Part shown: positions 8,144-17,079 of the stretch, one piece after another
Position numbering within the stretch: the first letter of the stretch is position 1
Layout: the number at the start of each line of letters is the position of its first letter
NCBI GenBank assembly: GCA_019455285.1
Contig: JACFMS010000003.1
Coordinates: 133,435-197,434, forward strand
DNA from: Sphingomonadales bacterium
Lineage (GTDB): Bacteria; Pseudomonadota; Alphaproteobacteria; Sphingomonadales; Govanellaceae
Length of the DNA: 64,000 bases
Reading direction: 5' to 3'
Notes under the pieces: generated by a model
Databases searched by the model: none
What the model saw: only the letters and a program-made list of their open reading frames with translations
What the model was told of the DNA's origin: nothing
Made by a program: the position numbers and the translations under genes

Positions 8144-9371
8144 GGGACTCTCCTTGCAAGAATAACAACATGGCCTGCGCCTGGGCGCGATCGGCGCGCA
8201 GGCGTTCCAAGGCAAGCGTGGACTCAAAATCGGCAAGCCGGGCGCGAACGAGATCGGCAAAATCGCTGACGCCGGACTGGTAGGCGGTCAGCGTCGCCTC
8301 GGATGTCCAGCGGGCGCGGGCGGTGACCGCCTTTTCATAGAGCGCCACCCGATCCTTATCGCGCTGCCAATCGGCGTACGTCGCCTCCAAGAGCTGGCGC
8401 AGATCGAGAAGCTTGGCCTCACGGCTGAGCATGGCGGCCTGCCGAGTGTGGCGGGCGGCCGCCGCCTGCTGATCCTGGCGCTTGGCGACGAATAGCGGCA
8501 GATCGAAGCTTAAGCCCACGCTGGCAAAGTCGGAACGGCCGCCGCCGCGCAGGCCGTATCCCGCCTCCAGCTCGAAGCCGGGCTTATATTGTTCCTCGGC
8601 CAGGTCGACGTCGCGATCCAGGGCGGTAATGCGCGCGCTGTCGCTGACCACTGTCGGATGATGCGCCAAGGATTCCAAAATGATCTCCGGGGCCGCCGGC
8701 GGCGGCAGCGCCGCCGGCCCGGTCAATGGCCTTGCGGCCGCCGCGCCAATAAAGCGCGCCAGCCGCGCGCGGGCGCGCGCCGTTTGCCGTTCGATATCAA
8801 GCAGCCGATCGTCGAGAAGGCTCAGCTCCAGCTCGGCGCGCAAGACGTCCTGGGCGGTCTCTCTGCCGCTGGCGAAAATGGCTTTGGCCACTTCCATCAA
8901 TTCGGCCACCGCTTGCCGGCTGTCCTCCACCTTGTCCTTGGCGATCAGCCAATAGCGCAGCTCGATCCAGGCGTCGCGGGTCTCGCGCACGATCTCGATC
9001 TCGCGCCCCAGGCGCTCGGCGCGTTCCGCGTCGGCTTCCGCCCGGCGCTTGGCGCGCATCAGCGCGCGGCTGTCGCCGCGGGAGAATTCCTGACTAATCA
9101 TGACTTCGCCCATGGTCATGTCTTGCTGGTCGAAGCGGAAGCTGTCGAGGGGCAGGTTGGACAGGCCCAGCCGCAATTTCGGATCGGGCAGTTGCGAGTC
9201 GGCGACGGCGCGCGCCTCCAACGCCGCCGCCTGTTCCTCATAGCGGACAAGCGACGGATCGGCGGCGGCCAGCGCGAGACTGACCGCTTCGGCAATATCC
9301 AGCGGCACAGCGGCGCGGGCCGGCAACGTGGCGGCAACCATCATCGCCGCGACGAGCAATAGAATGCGCAT
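8136..9371 (-). CDS. cusC: CusC/TolC-family outer-membrane efflux protein
   Basis: The product is 411 residues. The start at 9371 gives the signal peptide MRILLLVAAMMVAATLPARA. Two TolC-type repeats with long coiled-coil segments follow (for example SQLPDPKLRLGLSNLP near the N-terminus and VGLSFDLPLFVAKRQDQQAAAA in the second half), typical of heavy-metal tripartite pumps. As a trimer it would form the exit duct for CusBA. It overlaps cusB by 8 bases and lies 87 bases after the His/Cys-rich gene, separated from it by a strong hairpin. The assignment to the Cu/Ag system rests on operon context. Confidence 0.88.
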   Translation of the reverse strand: MRILLLVAAMMVAATLPARAAVPLDIAEAVSLALAAADPSLVRYEEQAAALEARAVADSQLPDPKLRLGLSNLPLDSFRFDQQDMTMGEVMISQEFSRGDSRALMRAKRRAEADAERAERLGREIEIVRETRDAWIELRYWLIAKDKVEDSRQAVAELMEVAKAIFASGRETAQDVLRAELELSLLDDRLLDIERQTARARARLARFIGAAAARPLTGPAALPPPAAPEIILESLAHHPTVVSDSARITALDRDVDLAEEQYKPGFELEAGYGLRGGGRSDFASVGLSFDLPLFVAKRQDQQAAAARHTRQAAMLSREAKLLDLRQLLEATYADWQRDKDRVALYEKAVTARARWTSEATLTAYQSGVSDFADLVRARLADFESTLALERLRADRAQAQAMLLFLQGESHD

Positions 9372-9411
9372 GATGTAAGGACTCCTCCTGGCGCGGACAT
9401 AAAGCATGACG

Positions 9412-9453
9412 AACGCCGCCCGCCTTTTAGAAAAAGGCGGGACGCACGGCGTT
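9412..9453 (-). repeat. Nested hairpin between the His/Cys-rich gene and cusC
   Basis: The outer arms AACGCCG/CGGCGTT enclose an inner stem CCGCCTTTT/AAAAGGCGG with a 2-base tip. No U-run follows on the minus strand, so it is more likely an attenuating or RNA-stabilising structure than a plain terminator. Confidence 0.65.
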
Positions 9454-9458
9454 AAGCG

Positions 9459-9836
9459 TCAAGCGCGGGGAGGTGGGGTGACGAATTCCGGCTGTCGGGC
9501 ATGGAGGTGTGACGCGACAGCCCCGAAGTAGGCATCAAGGAGGTAAAGGTCAGCGTGCGTCAAGGCCAGATGGTCGACCATGGCGACGGAGGCCATCGCC
9601 AGGCAGGCGCTCAAGCAATCGCCCAGGCAATTATCCGCCGGCTGCGGCTGATGCTCTTGATGGCAATCATCCGCTGCAGGCGTCATTTGCTCGGCGTGGT
9701 GGTGACAGTCGTCGGCCATGGCGGCCGGCGCTGCCTGACTGGACGCGGCCATGACGAAGGCAACGGCATAGGCGATGATCGCCGTTACGGCAATCATGCG
9801 TGCTAGGCGGCTGCAACTGTTGGTCAAGGCAAACAT
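9459..9836 (-). CDS. His/Cys-rich exported protein at head of cus operon
   Basis: This 125-residue protein has an N-terminal hydrophobic signal region (MIAVTAIIAYAVAFVMAASSQA, residues 14-35) and then a metal-ligand-rich stretch: DDCHHHAEQM, DDCHQEHQPQ, DNCLGDCLSAC. The Cys/His density and position ahead of cusCBA suggest a periplasmic copper-binding or sensing role; this is inference. I do not recognise a named family. Start is ATG at 9836. An internal Met at residue 14 could be the true start, because a promoter -10 box sits only 7 bases before 9836. Confidence 0.68.
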   Translation of the reverse strand: MFALTNSCSRLARMIAVTAIIAYAVAFVMAASSQAAPAAMADDCHHHAEQMTPAADDCHQEHQPQPADNCLGDCLSACLAMASVAMVDHLALTHADLYLLDAYFGAVASHLHARQPEFVTPPPRA

Positions 9837-9843
9837 CGCTTTA

Positions 9844-9872
9844 ACTATCGTCCTCGATCTGGATCGTGTCAA
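9844..9872 (-). promoter_or_regulatory. Sigma70-like promoter of the cus operon
   Basis: TTGACA (minus strand, 9872-9867), a 17-base spacer and GATAGT (9849-9844) form a near-consensus promoter. Transcription would begin within a base or two of the proposed ATG at 9836, giving a leaderless or near-leaderless message unless the internal Met is used. Confidence 0.6.
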
Positions 9873-10053
9873 GGCTCGACCGCTTGGCCGACATGATAGC
9901 CACTGTGGCTTTAAGAAACCCTTAGGGCCGCGACATTTTCTGTCGTTTTGCGGGAAGCTGCCGGCCATACCGGCTGTGACCGCCGCCGATTACGGCCGCC
10001 ATGGCCTGCCCGCCTCGCTAGACTGAACAAAAGTCCAAAGTTGGAGGCACAAG

Positions 10054-11262
10054 ATGCGGGATATCGACCTGGAACAGCGCTACTGCGCGCCAAATTACGC
10101 GCCCCTGGACGTGGTGTTAAGCCGCGGCGCCGGAGTCTGGTTGTGGGATCGCGAGGGCCGTAAATACCTGGACGGCATGAGCGCCTATTCGGCGGTCAGC
10201 CTCGGCCACGGCCACCCCCGCATCCTCCACGCGCTCAGCGAGCAGGCGGAACGCCTGGCGGTGGTCTCCCGCGCCTTTTATTCCGATGTCTTAGGAGCCT
10301 TCCTCGCCGATCTTTGCCGCCTTGCCGGCATGGATATGGCGCTGCCCATGAACACCGGCGCGGAAGCGGTGGAGACCGCCATCAAGGCGGCCCGCCGCTG
10401 GGGCCATGAGGTCAAGGGCATTTCCAATGATACGGCGGAGATCATCGTCGCCGCCGGCAATTTCCACGGCCGCACCACCACCATCATCAGCTTTTCCTCC
10501 GACGCCGACTATCGCCGCGGCTTTGGGCCGCTAACGCCGGGCTTTCGCCTCGTTCCCTTCGGTGACGCCGAAGCGCTGGCCGCCGCCATTACCCCCCGCA
10601 CCGCGGCGGTGCTCTTGGAGCCGATCCAGGGCGAGAACGGCATCATCATCCCGCCCGCCGGCTATTTACGGAAAGTACGGCAGATATGCGATTGGGCCAA
10701 TGTGCTGCTGCTCCTTGATGAAATTCAAAGCGGGCTGTGTCGCACCGGCAAATGGTTCGCTTTCGAACACGAAGGCATCCGCCCCGATGGTCTGATGGTG
10801 GGCAAGGCGCTGGGCGGCGGCGTGCTGCCGGTCTCCGCCTTTCTTGGCAAGCGCGAGGTGATGAACGTATTCACGCCCGGCAGCCACGGCTCGACCTTCG
10901 GCGGCAACTGTCTGGCCGCCGCGGTGGGACGGGAAACCTTGCGGGTGATGGCGGAAGAAGAGCTGGCGTCGCGCAGCGCCGCATTGGGACAATACGCGCT
11001 TGATCGCCTGGCCGCCATGCGCTCACCCACCTTGCGCGCGGTGCGCGGGCGGGGACTTTGGATCGGCATTGACATCAATCCCGCCGTCATCGGCGGCAAG
11101 GCGTTTTGCCGCGCGCTGATGCAGCGCGGTCTTTTGACCAAGGAAACCCACGAGCACACCATCCGCTTCGCGCCGCCTTTAATCATCAGCCGCCATGACC
11201 TCGACTGGGCCTTGGACCGGATCGAGGACGCCTTGCATTGGGCCGAGAAACAAGCCGCCTAA
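10054..11262 (+). CDS. rocD: Ornithine--oxo-acid aminotransferase
   Basis: This 402-residue class III PLP aminotransferase has MNTGAEAVETAIKAARRWG at 99-117, GNFHGRT at 135-141, LLDEIQSGLCRTG at 220-232 with the PLP-binding Asp222, and the Schiff-base lysine Lys251 in VGKALGGGVLPVSA. These match ornithine aminotransferases, which turn ornithine and 2-oxoglutarate into glutamate semialdehyde and glutamate in the cytoplasm. It is followed 11 bases later by an arginine dihydrolase-like gene, so the pair would take arginine to glutamate semialdehyde. Acetylornithine aminotransferase is the main alternative; the N-terminus and neighbour favour RocD. Confidence 0.9.
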   Translation: MRDIDLEQRYCAPNYAPLDVVLSRGAGVWLWDREGRKYLDGMSAYSAVSLGHGHPRILHALSEQAERLAVVSRAFYSDVLGAFLADLCRLAGMDMALPMNTGAEAVETAIKAARRWGHEVKGISNDTAEIIVAAGNFHGRTTTIISFSSDADYRRGFGPLTPGFRLVPFGDAEALAAAITPRTAAVLLEPIQGENGIIIPPAGYLRKVRQICDWANVLLLLDEIQSGLCRTGKWFAFEHEGIRPDGLMVGKALGGGVLPVSAFLGKREVMNVFTPGSHGSTFGGNCLAAAVGRETLRVMAEEELASRSAALGQYALDRLAAMRSPTLRAVRGRGLWIGIDINPAVIGGKAFCRALMQRGLLTKETHEHTIRFAPPLIISRHDLDWALDRIEDALHWAEKQAA

Positions 11263-11273
11263 AGGAGTGAGCC

Positions 11274-12158
11274 ATGACGACCCTGACCCGCCCGACCTTC
11301 GTGCTTTGCCCGCCGGATCATTTCGATGTTTCTTATGTCATCAATCCGTGGATGGATCCCGCCGCCTGGGCCAAGCGCAGCGACGAACTTGCCGCCGGCT
11401 GCCGGCAGGGCTGGCGGGAATTGGCAGAAGCGCTGCGCCAGGCGGGAGCCGATATCGAACTCCTGCCCGCCGCCCCCGGCGTACCCGACATGGTGTTTAC
11501 CGCCAACATCGGCTTCGTGCTGAACGGCACGGCGGTGCTGGCGCGCTTTCGCCATCCCGAACGGCAGCGGGAGGAACCGCATATTGCGCGTTTCTTCGAC
11601 GATCTAGCAAAGCGCGGTCTTGTGGATCGCGTGCTGCCCTGCCCGGATGGTCTTTATTTCGAAGGCTTCGGCGACGCCGTATGGGACGCCAGGCGGCAAC
11701 GGATATGGATGGGCCATGGCCCGCGCACCAGCCCGGAAATGGCGTCCCATCTTCATGATATATATGGCGTGCCGATAACCCCGTTGGAGCTCATCGATCC
11801 CCGCTTCTATCACCTTGATACCGCGCTGTGCGCGTTACGCGGCGGCGAGGTGCTCTATGTCCCCGAGGCCTTTAACGCCCAGGGACTTGCCGCCATCGAG
11901 GCCGCGGTGGATAAGGACCGCCGCCTCATCGTCGGGGATGAGGATGCGGTGCTGCTGGGCGCCAACGGCATCCCGCTCGGCAATCGCTATATCTGCGGCG
12001 GCATCAGCGAGGGATTGCGCCGCACGTTGGCCGCGCGCGGTTATAAGGTCGAGACTCCGGGCATCGCCCCCTTCCGCTTAAGCGGCGGCGCCGCCTATTG
12101 CCTATCCTTACGGCTCGACCATAAAAGCGCCGCCTTCGCCCGCCGCCAGGCGGCCTGA
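11274..12158 (+). CDS. Arginine dihydrolase (ArgZ)-like amidinotransferase-fold hydrolase
   Basis: This 294-residue member of the guanidino-group-modifying superfamily starts VLCPPDHFDVSYVINPWM and has PDMVFTANIG at 71-80, FEGFGDAVWD at 129-138, FYHLDTALC with His180, and SGGAAYCLSL with the catalytic Cys276. The pattern Asn24, Asn78, His180, Cys276 resembles cyanobacterial ArgZ/AgrE, which hydrolyse arginine to ornithine, CO2 and two ammonia. Dimethylarginine dimethylaminohydrolase is the close alternative. It sits 11 bases behind rocD and ends with a strong terminator. The combination suggests arginine use as a nitrogen source; the exact substrate is inferred. Confidence 0.8.
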   Translation: MTTLTRPTFVLCPPDHFDVSYVINPWMDPAAWAKRSDELAAGCRQGWRELAEALRQAGADIELLPAAPGVPDMVFTANIGFVLNGTAVLARFRHPERQREEPHIARFFDDLAKRGLVDRVLPCPDGLYFEGFGDAVWDARRQRIWMGHGPRTSPEMASHLHDIYGVPITPLELIDPRFYHLDTALCALRGGEVLYVPEAFNAQGLAAIEAAVDKDRRLIVGDEDAVLLGANGIPLGNRYICGGISEGLRRTLAARGYKVETPGIAPFRLSGGAAYCLSLRLDHKSAAFARRQAA

Positions 12159-12189
12159 ATAGACCCCTGTTTTGCTTTTTATTGACCCA

Positions 12190-12225
12190 GACGCCGCGCC
12201 AAAAGCGCGGCGTCTTGCTATTTTT
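12190..12225 (+). terminator. Rho-independent terminator after rocD operon
   Basis: GACGCCGCGC, loop CAAAA, GCGCGGCGTC, then TTGCTATTTTT: a 10-bp GC stem with a U-rich tail, 31 bases after the stop codon. Confidence 0.9.
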
Positions 12226-12444
12226 AACCCCGGCGGGAGTTGCTAATCAGTCTTAATTGAAGGCAGGAGGCCTGCCAAAATTATTTTTTCTCTTCAATCC
12301 CTTCTGGAAAATGTGTTACTAATTGGTTAAAGAGAATTCGACCATCAATAGATCAATCGCGTTTAATATACGTAAATTAGTAGCTTTTGGCGCGTTGTTC
12401 GATCATAAGTTGCGTACTACAAGGGGCAAGTAGGAGCGTACCAC

Positions 12445-13881
12445 ATGAGAACCTACGAGGAATTAAGCGGGGGGGAAGGTCGGCGGGTATTCTTTCGCGC
12501 CGAGCGGTTCCGGGCGCGGGATCTATTTCAACGGGCAATGCCGCGTCTGATGCTGGATCAGACGCCGTTCACCTTGTGCGATGTCAGCGTCAGCGGCTTC
12601 GCCGCCTTCGCGCCGCCCAAGAGCGAGGATGTCTATAACCCGGAGATGCGGGTGGCGGTGCAACTGGCGGTTGGCGACAGCTACCTTTTTGAGGGTACCG
12701 GGGAAGTCGCCCGGGTCGAGCCGACGCAGACCGGCACCAAATTGGGCATCCGGCTCCTTGACCGCAGCTTCAACGTGCCGCAGGTGGTCACCAAGTATAA
12801 GGAGATCACCCTGCGCACCGACTTGGCCGGCTTCGCCCGGATGGAGCCCGGCGCCGGCGTATCGGCGGAATACCGCACGCTGTGCGCCGACACCCTACAT
12901 CTGTTACGCTCCTACCGCGCCGGCCTGGAACGGATCAGCCAGACCAAGCTCGATGACGGCGCGGCGGCGGATCTCCTAGCTTCGTGCGAGGAGCAGATAC
13001 TGCCGCAGTGGCGCGCCTTGTGGCATCGCGGCAACGCCTTAGCCGAGGCCGTGATGGACGATCTCGACGCCCTCGCCGCCACCAAGAAATTCACCGAGCT
13101 GGTGCTGACCCCTGAATTCATGGCCGGCGCGATCTGGAAGCGCAGCTATGAAAAGCCGCTGGGCTACCCCGGCGACTTCCAGATCATGAGCATGGTCTAC
13201 GACTGGCGGCGGGAAGGCGGCAGCCTTTATGAAAAGCTGGTGCACCGCATCGGCCTTGATGTCGCCGAATGCATCGCCACGCGCATGGTGATGATGCGCC
13301 AGGAGATCGCCAAGACGGTCCTCGCCGATGGCGCGGGCGCGGCCAAGATCACGACCCTGGGCTGCGGCCCGGCGCGGGAAATCATCGATTATTTAAAGCT
13401 GCGCGAGCTGCCGCGCCCGGCGCATTTGACGCTCATTGACCAGGATCATGGGGCGCTGGAACTGGCCTATGAGGCGACCCACCCCGAAGTCATCCGTCTG
13501 CACAAGCAAGCGAACGTCACCTGTCTGCACGCCTCCTTCAGTCAGTTATTCAAGACCAGGGAATTATTCGGCGCCATCGGCGCGCAAGACTTCGTCTATT
13601 CCGTGGGCCTCATCGACTACTTGCAAGCCAGGCGCGCCAAGGCGTGGATTTCCTCGCTCTATACTTTCGTCGCGCCCGGCGGCAAGCTGATCATCAGCAA
13701 TATGTATAAAACGCCGGGCAGCAACCTGTGGCCGATGGAATTCATTTGCGATTGGAACGTTATTTATCGCGACGAGCGGGAAATGCTGGCGCTGGCCAAT
13801 GGAATACCCAACGCGGTGGCCGAAACCAGCCTTGATCCCACCGGCCGGGTCATCCTGCTGACGGTGCACAAGAAGGCTTAA
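12445..13881 (+). CDS. PilZ domain fused to a PhcB-like SAM-dependent methyltransferase
   Basis: This is a 478-residue cytoplasmic protein with two parts. Residues 1-115 look like a PilZ c-di-GMP-binding domain: R14VFFR18 fits RxxxR and D46VSVSG51 fits (D/N)xSxxG. The rest is a helical region with LGYPGDFQIMSMVYDW and a Rossmann methyltransferase with TTLGCGPAREI as SAM motif I and YSVGLIDYLQ further on. The C-terminal part resembles proteins annotated as 3-hydroxypalmitate methyl ester (PhcB-type) synthases. A sensor kinase gene converges on it with 7 bases between stops, recalling phcB-phcS. A fusion would let c-di-GMP control methyl-ester signal synthesis; that is inference. The 219 bases upstream are AT-rich and hold the promoter. 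Confidence 0.75.
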   Translation: MRTYEELSGGEGRRVFFRAERFRARDLFQRAMPRLMLDQTPFTLCDVSVSGFAAFAPPKSEDVYNPEMRVAVQLAVGDSYLFEGTGEVARVEPTQTGTKLGIRLLDRSFNVPQVVTKYKEITLRTDLAGFARMEPGAGVSAEYRTLCADTLHLLRSYRAGLERISQTKLDDGAAADLLASCEEQILPQWRALWHRGNALAEAVMDDLDALAATKKFTELVLTPEFMAGAIWKRSYEKPLGYPGDFQIMSMVYDWRREGGSLYEKLVHRIGLDVAECIATRMVMMRQEIAKTVLADGAGAAKITTLGCGPAREIIDYLKLRELPRPAHLTLIDQDHGALELAYEATHPEVIRLHKQANVTCLHASFSQLFKTRELFGAIGAQDFVYSVGLIDYLQARRAKAWISSLYTFVAPGGKLIISNMYKTPGSNLWPMEFICDWNVIYRDEREMLALANGIPNAVAETSLDPTGRVILLTVHKKA

Positions 13882-13888
13882 ATCGACG

Positions 13889-15316
13889 CTACTCCGCGGC
13901 CTTTGGCGCGGCGGCGGGGGCGTTGACCACCCGGCTGGCGGGCAGGGCGATGGTAACCGTCGTGCCGACGCCTAATTCGCTGTCAAGCACCACCTTGCCG
14001 TCGTGCAGTTCGGTAATTCTTTTCACCAGCGGCAGGCCAAGCCCGGTGCCGCCGTGCTTGCGGGCGAACGCGCCTTCGACCTGGACGAAAGGCTCCATGA
14101 CTTTCTCCAGATTCTCCTTGGCGATACCAATGCCGCTATCCTTGAAATTGATCAGGAAGCGCCCGTCGCTATCGCTGCCGAAGGAGACATTCACCGAGCC
14201 GCCGTTTTGCGTGAACTTGATGGCGTTGCCCAACAAGTTGATGGCGACCTGCTTGATCAGCCGGGAGTCGACGCGCAAGATCGGCCGGTTCTGCGGCAGA
14301 TCGATGGACAGGCGAATACCGCCTTCCCCCGCCTGCTCGCGCAAGAGGCGCAGGCATGACTCCAACAGCTCGACGATATCGACGTCTTCCTCTTCCAGCA
14401 CCAGCTTGCCGACCTCGGCCTTGGACAGGTCGAGCACATCGGAAATGATGTTGAGGAGATGTTCCGCCGCGCTGTGGATATCGTCGACATAACCGGCGTA
14501 GCGTTCCGAGCCGACGGGGCCGAACATGCGCTGCTGCATGATCTCAGCAAAACCGAGAATGGCGTTCAAGGGCGTGCGCAATTCATGGCTCATGATGCCA
14601 AGAAATTCGCTCTTGGCGCGGCTTGCCGATTGCGATTCCTCCAACAGCTCATCGGTGCGCTTCTTCTCCAGCTTCAGCATTTCCGCATGCAAATAGTCGC
14701 GGCGAATGTATAGCTCATGCACATAGGACGAGAAGATGCCGACGCCGGTCGACATCACCAGAAAGAAATTATTGCTCAACACCAACTGCGGCTCTATGGG
14801 ATTGATCCACAACGCCACCGGCTGATAAAGCAACGTCAACAGGATCGCCAGGAACGCCGCGTTGGTCCAGCGCAGGCGGATGAGATTCAAGCAATAGCTC
14901 ACCACCATGATCAGGCCGGCGTAATAGAGCGCATTGCCCGGCGCTTCGGCGACGGCGGTCATGGCGATGATGCCGAGCCCGGCGGAAAACATCGCCATGC
15001 CCAGGGCAAACTGCGAGACATGCTTAAAGATGGAAGAATACGTCAGGGCGTAGACGCCGATGAGCACCGGCGTCACACCCAAATAGCGGATCATCCAGAT
15101 GGTGTTTCTGGTCTGCGGCAGCACCGCGGCGTCAAGAAAGCCAAACAGCGCATAAAGCACCGCGCCCGCCAGTAGGAAAATCCGGATGCTGACGATGGCG
15201 CGGTCGAGATGATCGAAGGCGAATTGCCGTTCGAACTCTGCGTTGGCAAAACGCAACGTTAAGGGCCGAATTTCATAACCCGGCACCGTAACCGCTGTTT
15301 TCCAATCGACCTCCAT
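13889..15316 (-). CDS. Membrane sensor histidine kinase with six-helix N-terminal domain
   Basis: This 475-residue kinase has about six transmembrane helices (residues 42-195) with very short loops, a coiled linker (MLKLEKKRTDELLEESQSASRAK), the H-box FLGIMSHELRTPLNAILGFAE with His244, an N-box with NLLGNAIKFTQNGG, and the G-boxes DSGIGIA and GGTGLGLPLVKR. There is no receiver domain and no response regulator gene nearby. The compact membrane domain suits a lipophilic or membrane-partitioning ligand, as in PhcS/CqsS-type quorum sensors, but membrane domains of class III cyclases look similar. The convergent PilZ-methyltransferase makes the first idea attractive. The kinase call is certain; the ligand is speculative. 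Confidence 0.88.
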   Translation of the reverse strand: MEVDWKTAVTVPGYEIRPLTLRFANAEFERQFAFDHLDRAIVSIRIFLLAGAVLYALFGFLDAAVLPQTRNTIWMIRYLGVTPVLIGVYALTYSSIFKHVSQFALGMAMFSAGLGIIAMTAVAEAPGNALYYAGLIMVVSYCLNLIRLRWTNAAFLAILLTLLYQPVALWINPIEPQLVLSNNFFLVMSTGVGIFSSYVHELYIRRDYLHAEMLKLEKKRTDELLEESQSASRAKSEFLGIMSHELRTPLNAILGFAEIMQQRMFGPVGSERYAGYVDDIHSAAEHLLNIISDVLDLSKAEVGKLVLEEEDVDIVELLESCLRLLREQAGEGGIRLSIDLPQNRPILRVDSRLIKQVAINLLGNAIKFTQNGGSVNVSFGSDSDGRFLINFKDSGIGIAKENLEKVMEPFVQVEGAFARKHGGTGLGLPLVKRITELHDGKVVLDSELGVGTTVTIALPASRVVNAPAAAPKAAE

Positions 15317-15352
15317 GGGTCTTACTCAAGCGTCTTCAAGAACAGGCATCTC

Positions 15353-16645
15353 CTAGAACCTGCCGCGCACTCCTACGCCCACCACATTGGAGCTGGTGTC
15401 CGTCGAGCCCACTGTTTCCACCGTGGTCGCCAACAACGGGAATGGATTGGTGCGGTTGATCGGCTCCGTCTTCTTGAACATGTGAACATAGGACAGATCA
15501 ATGGTGAGATGATCGGTTACGTTGTAGGACGCGCCAACGGCCAGCCACAAGCGATCGGCATCGGGAATGCGGGTGGAGCGGAATTCGTCGATGGTCGGCG
15601 TCTCGTCGTACTCGATGCCGCTGCGCAACGTCCAATCCTCGGTCGCCTTGACCTGGACGCCGAGCGAGACGCCCCAGGTATTGCGGAAATTTTCCGCCGA
15701 GACGAGCTCGCTGCCATCCTCCAATTCAAGCCGGATTTCCGCGAAGCGATCCCAGCCGTAGTAGTTCACTTGCCCCAGCAAGGTAACGGTGGGAGTGACG
15801 TCATAAGCGACGGCGGCGGAAATCACTTCCGGCAAGTTGAGATCGGCGGCCACATCCTGTTCGGTGACGCTGCCCAAAAAGTCGGTCCGCGCCTCGCCTT
15901 TGAGGCGATGATCCACCGCCGAGCGATAACTTATGCCAATTCGCATCCGCTCGCTGGCCTTGACCAGAACGCCCAGGGTAAAGCCGATGCTCCAATCATC
16001 GCCATCGACCGCGAACGAGCCGTCGCTGGCGGCGCTCGGACCTGAGGGGTCCAGCGGGTTCGGGATGGCGCTGATAAGCTTGGCGGTGGAGCGCTGAAAG
16101 CCGATGTTGGCGCCCAAGGACACCTGAGGCGTGATCTGGTAGGCGATCGTCGGCGCGATCTCGACCACCATGACTTCGGACTTGGTGGAGTCATAGCGGC
16201 CCCAGTAATCGTCCTTGTAGTCGTCCTTCAAGCCGAACGGCACCGTCACCGCCAGCCCCATCCACAGCGCATCCGACACCGGCATGGCGGCGTAAAGATA
16301 GCCGGCCGGCTGCGGGCTGAACCCCTGCTCCTCGGCCAGACCGCCGACGGGAATGCCGGTAAACGGCCCAATGGCGGCGGACGTGCCCGTATCGGATACC
16401 CGCGCCTTGGGCATGATGGCGTAAAGCCCCGCCGCCGCCTGGGCGCCGTCGAGGTGCGTCATGCCCGCCGGATTGTAAAACATCACACTGACGTCATCGG
16501 CCATGGCCGCTTCGCCGGCAAAGGCGCGGCCGCTGGCCTTGACGCTCTGTTCCTGGAGGAAAAATCCGGCCGCCGCTGCCGGAGCAGCCGCAAGCGCTGC
16601 CGTCCCGGCGGCCATCATCGACATCAGCCCGGTGCGTAATTTCAT
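15353..16645 (-). CDS. fadL: FadL/OmpP1-type outer-membrane hydrophobic compound transporter
   Basis: The protein is about 430 residues. Signal peptide MKLRTGLMSMMAAGTAALAAAPAAAA is followed by the classic FadL N-terminus GFFLQEQSVKASGRAFAGEAAMADDVS and FYNPAGMTHLDG. Repeated amphipathic strands and a C-terminal GVGVRGRF complete the barrel. Family members let long-chain fatty acids or aromatic hydrocarbons diffuse laterally through the outer membrane. I use the ATG at 16645 rather than the GTG one codon before it. It is a single gene with about 260 bases of upstream sequence in which I see no other gene. The substrate is not determinable. Confidence 0.9.
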   Translation of the reverse strand: MKLRTGLMSMMAAGTAALAAAPAAAAGFFLQEQSVKASGRAFAGEAAMADDVSVMFYNPAGMTHLDGAQAAAGLYAIMPKARVSDTGTSAAIGPFTGIPVGGLAEEQGFSPQPAGYLYAAMPVSDALWMGLAVTVPFGLKDDYKDDYWGRYDSTKSEVMVVEIAPTIAYQITPQVSLGANIGFQRSTAKLISAIPNPLDPSGPSAASDGSFAVDGDDWSIGFTLGVLVKASERMRIGISYRSAVDHRLKGEARTDFLGSVTEQDVAADLNLPEVISAAVAYDVTPTVTLLGQVNYYGWDRFAEIRLELEDGSELVSAENFRNTWGVSLGVQVKATEDWTLRSGIEYDETPTIDEFRSTRIPDADRLWLAVGASYNVTDHLTIDLSYVHMFKKTEPINRTNPFPLLATTVETVGSTDTSSNVVGVGVRGRF

Positions 16646-16907
16646 CACGTTTGTAACCCCTTACCTCGCGTTTACTTTCATTCTTGCAGGGGGATGGTTT
16701 GCCTGGCCATCAGACACCTTCCCAGCCGGTTGATTACAGCCGTTTTTGGTTAATTTTCTCATAAGGATATCAATCCGGCGGAACGCTCAGAAGCGCGCAG
16801 TCAGACGCGAACCCGCCGGGGTACGAGTGGGCGGCAAAGATATTCCGGGAAAGGCTTGGCGAGCGACCCGCCGCCTTCCATTTAACCTATTGATTTGATG
16901 AGGAAAA

Positions 16908-16983
16908 TGGCGACCCCTACGGGACTCGAACCCGTGTTACCGCCGTGAAAGGGCGATGTCCTAGGCCACTAGACGAAGGGGTC
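16908..16983 (-). tRNA. tRNA-Glu(UUC)
   Basis: Minus-strand sequence begins GACCCCTTCGTCTAGTGG and ends GTAGGGGTCGCCA. The anticodon loop CTTTCAC carries TTC and CCA is encoded. It is identical to the tRNA-Glu at 31736-31811 except for the wobble base. Confidence 0.97.
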
Positions 16984-17079
16984 GCGGCCGGCATGATCTA
17001 TCCGCATCGTCCGTCCCCGTCAAGTCTTTTGCCGGCCGCAAAGCTTGCGGGCGGCGCGGCTGAGCGGCCAACCGGACGG

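Noticed and set aside
8589..9362. Plus-strand 257-codon frame opposite cusC
   Set aside because: Antisense shadow without recognisable motif.
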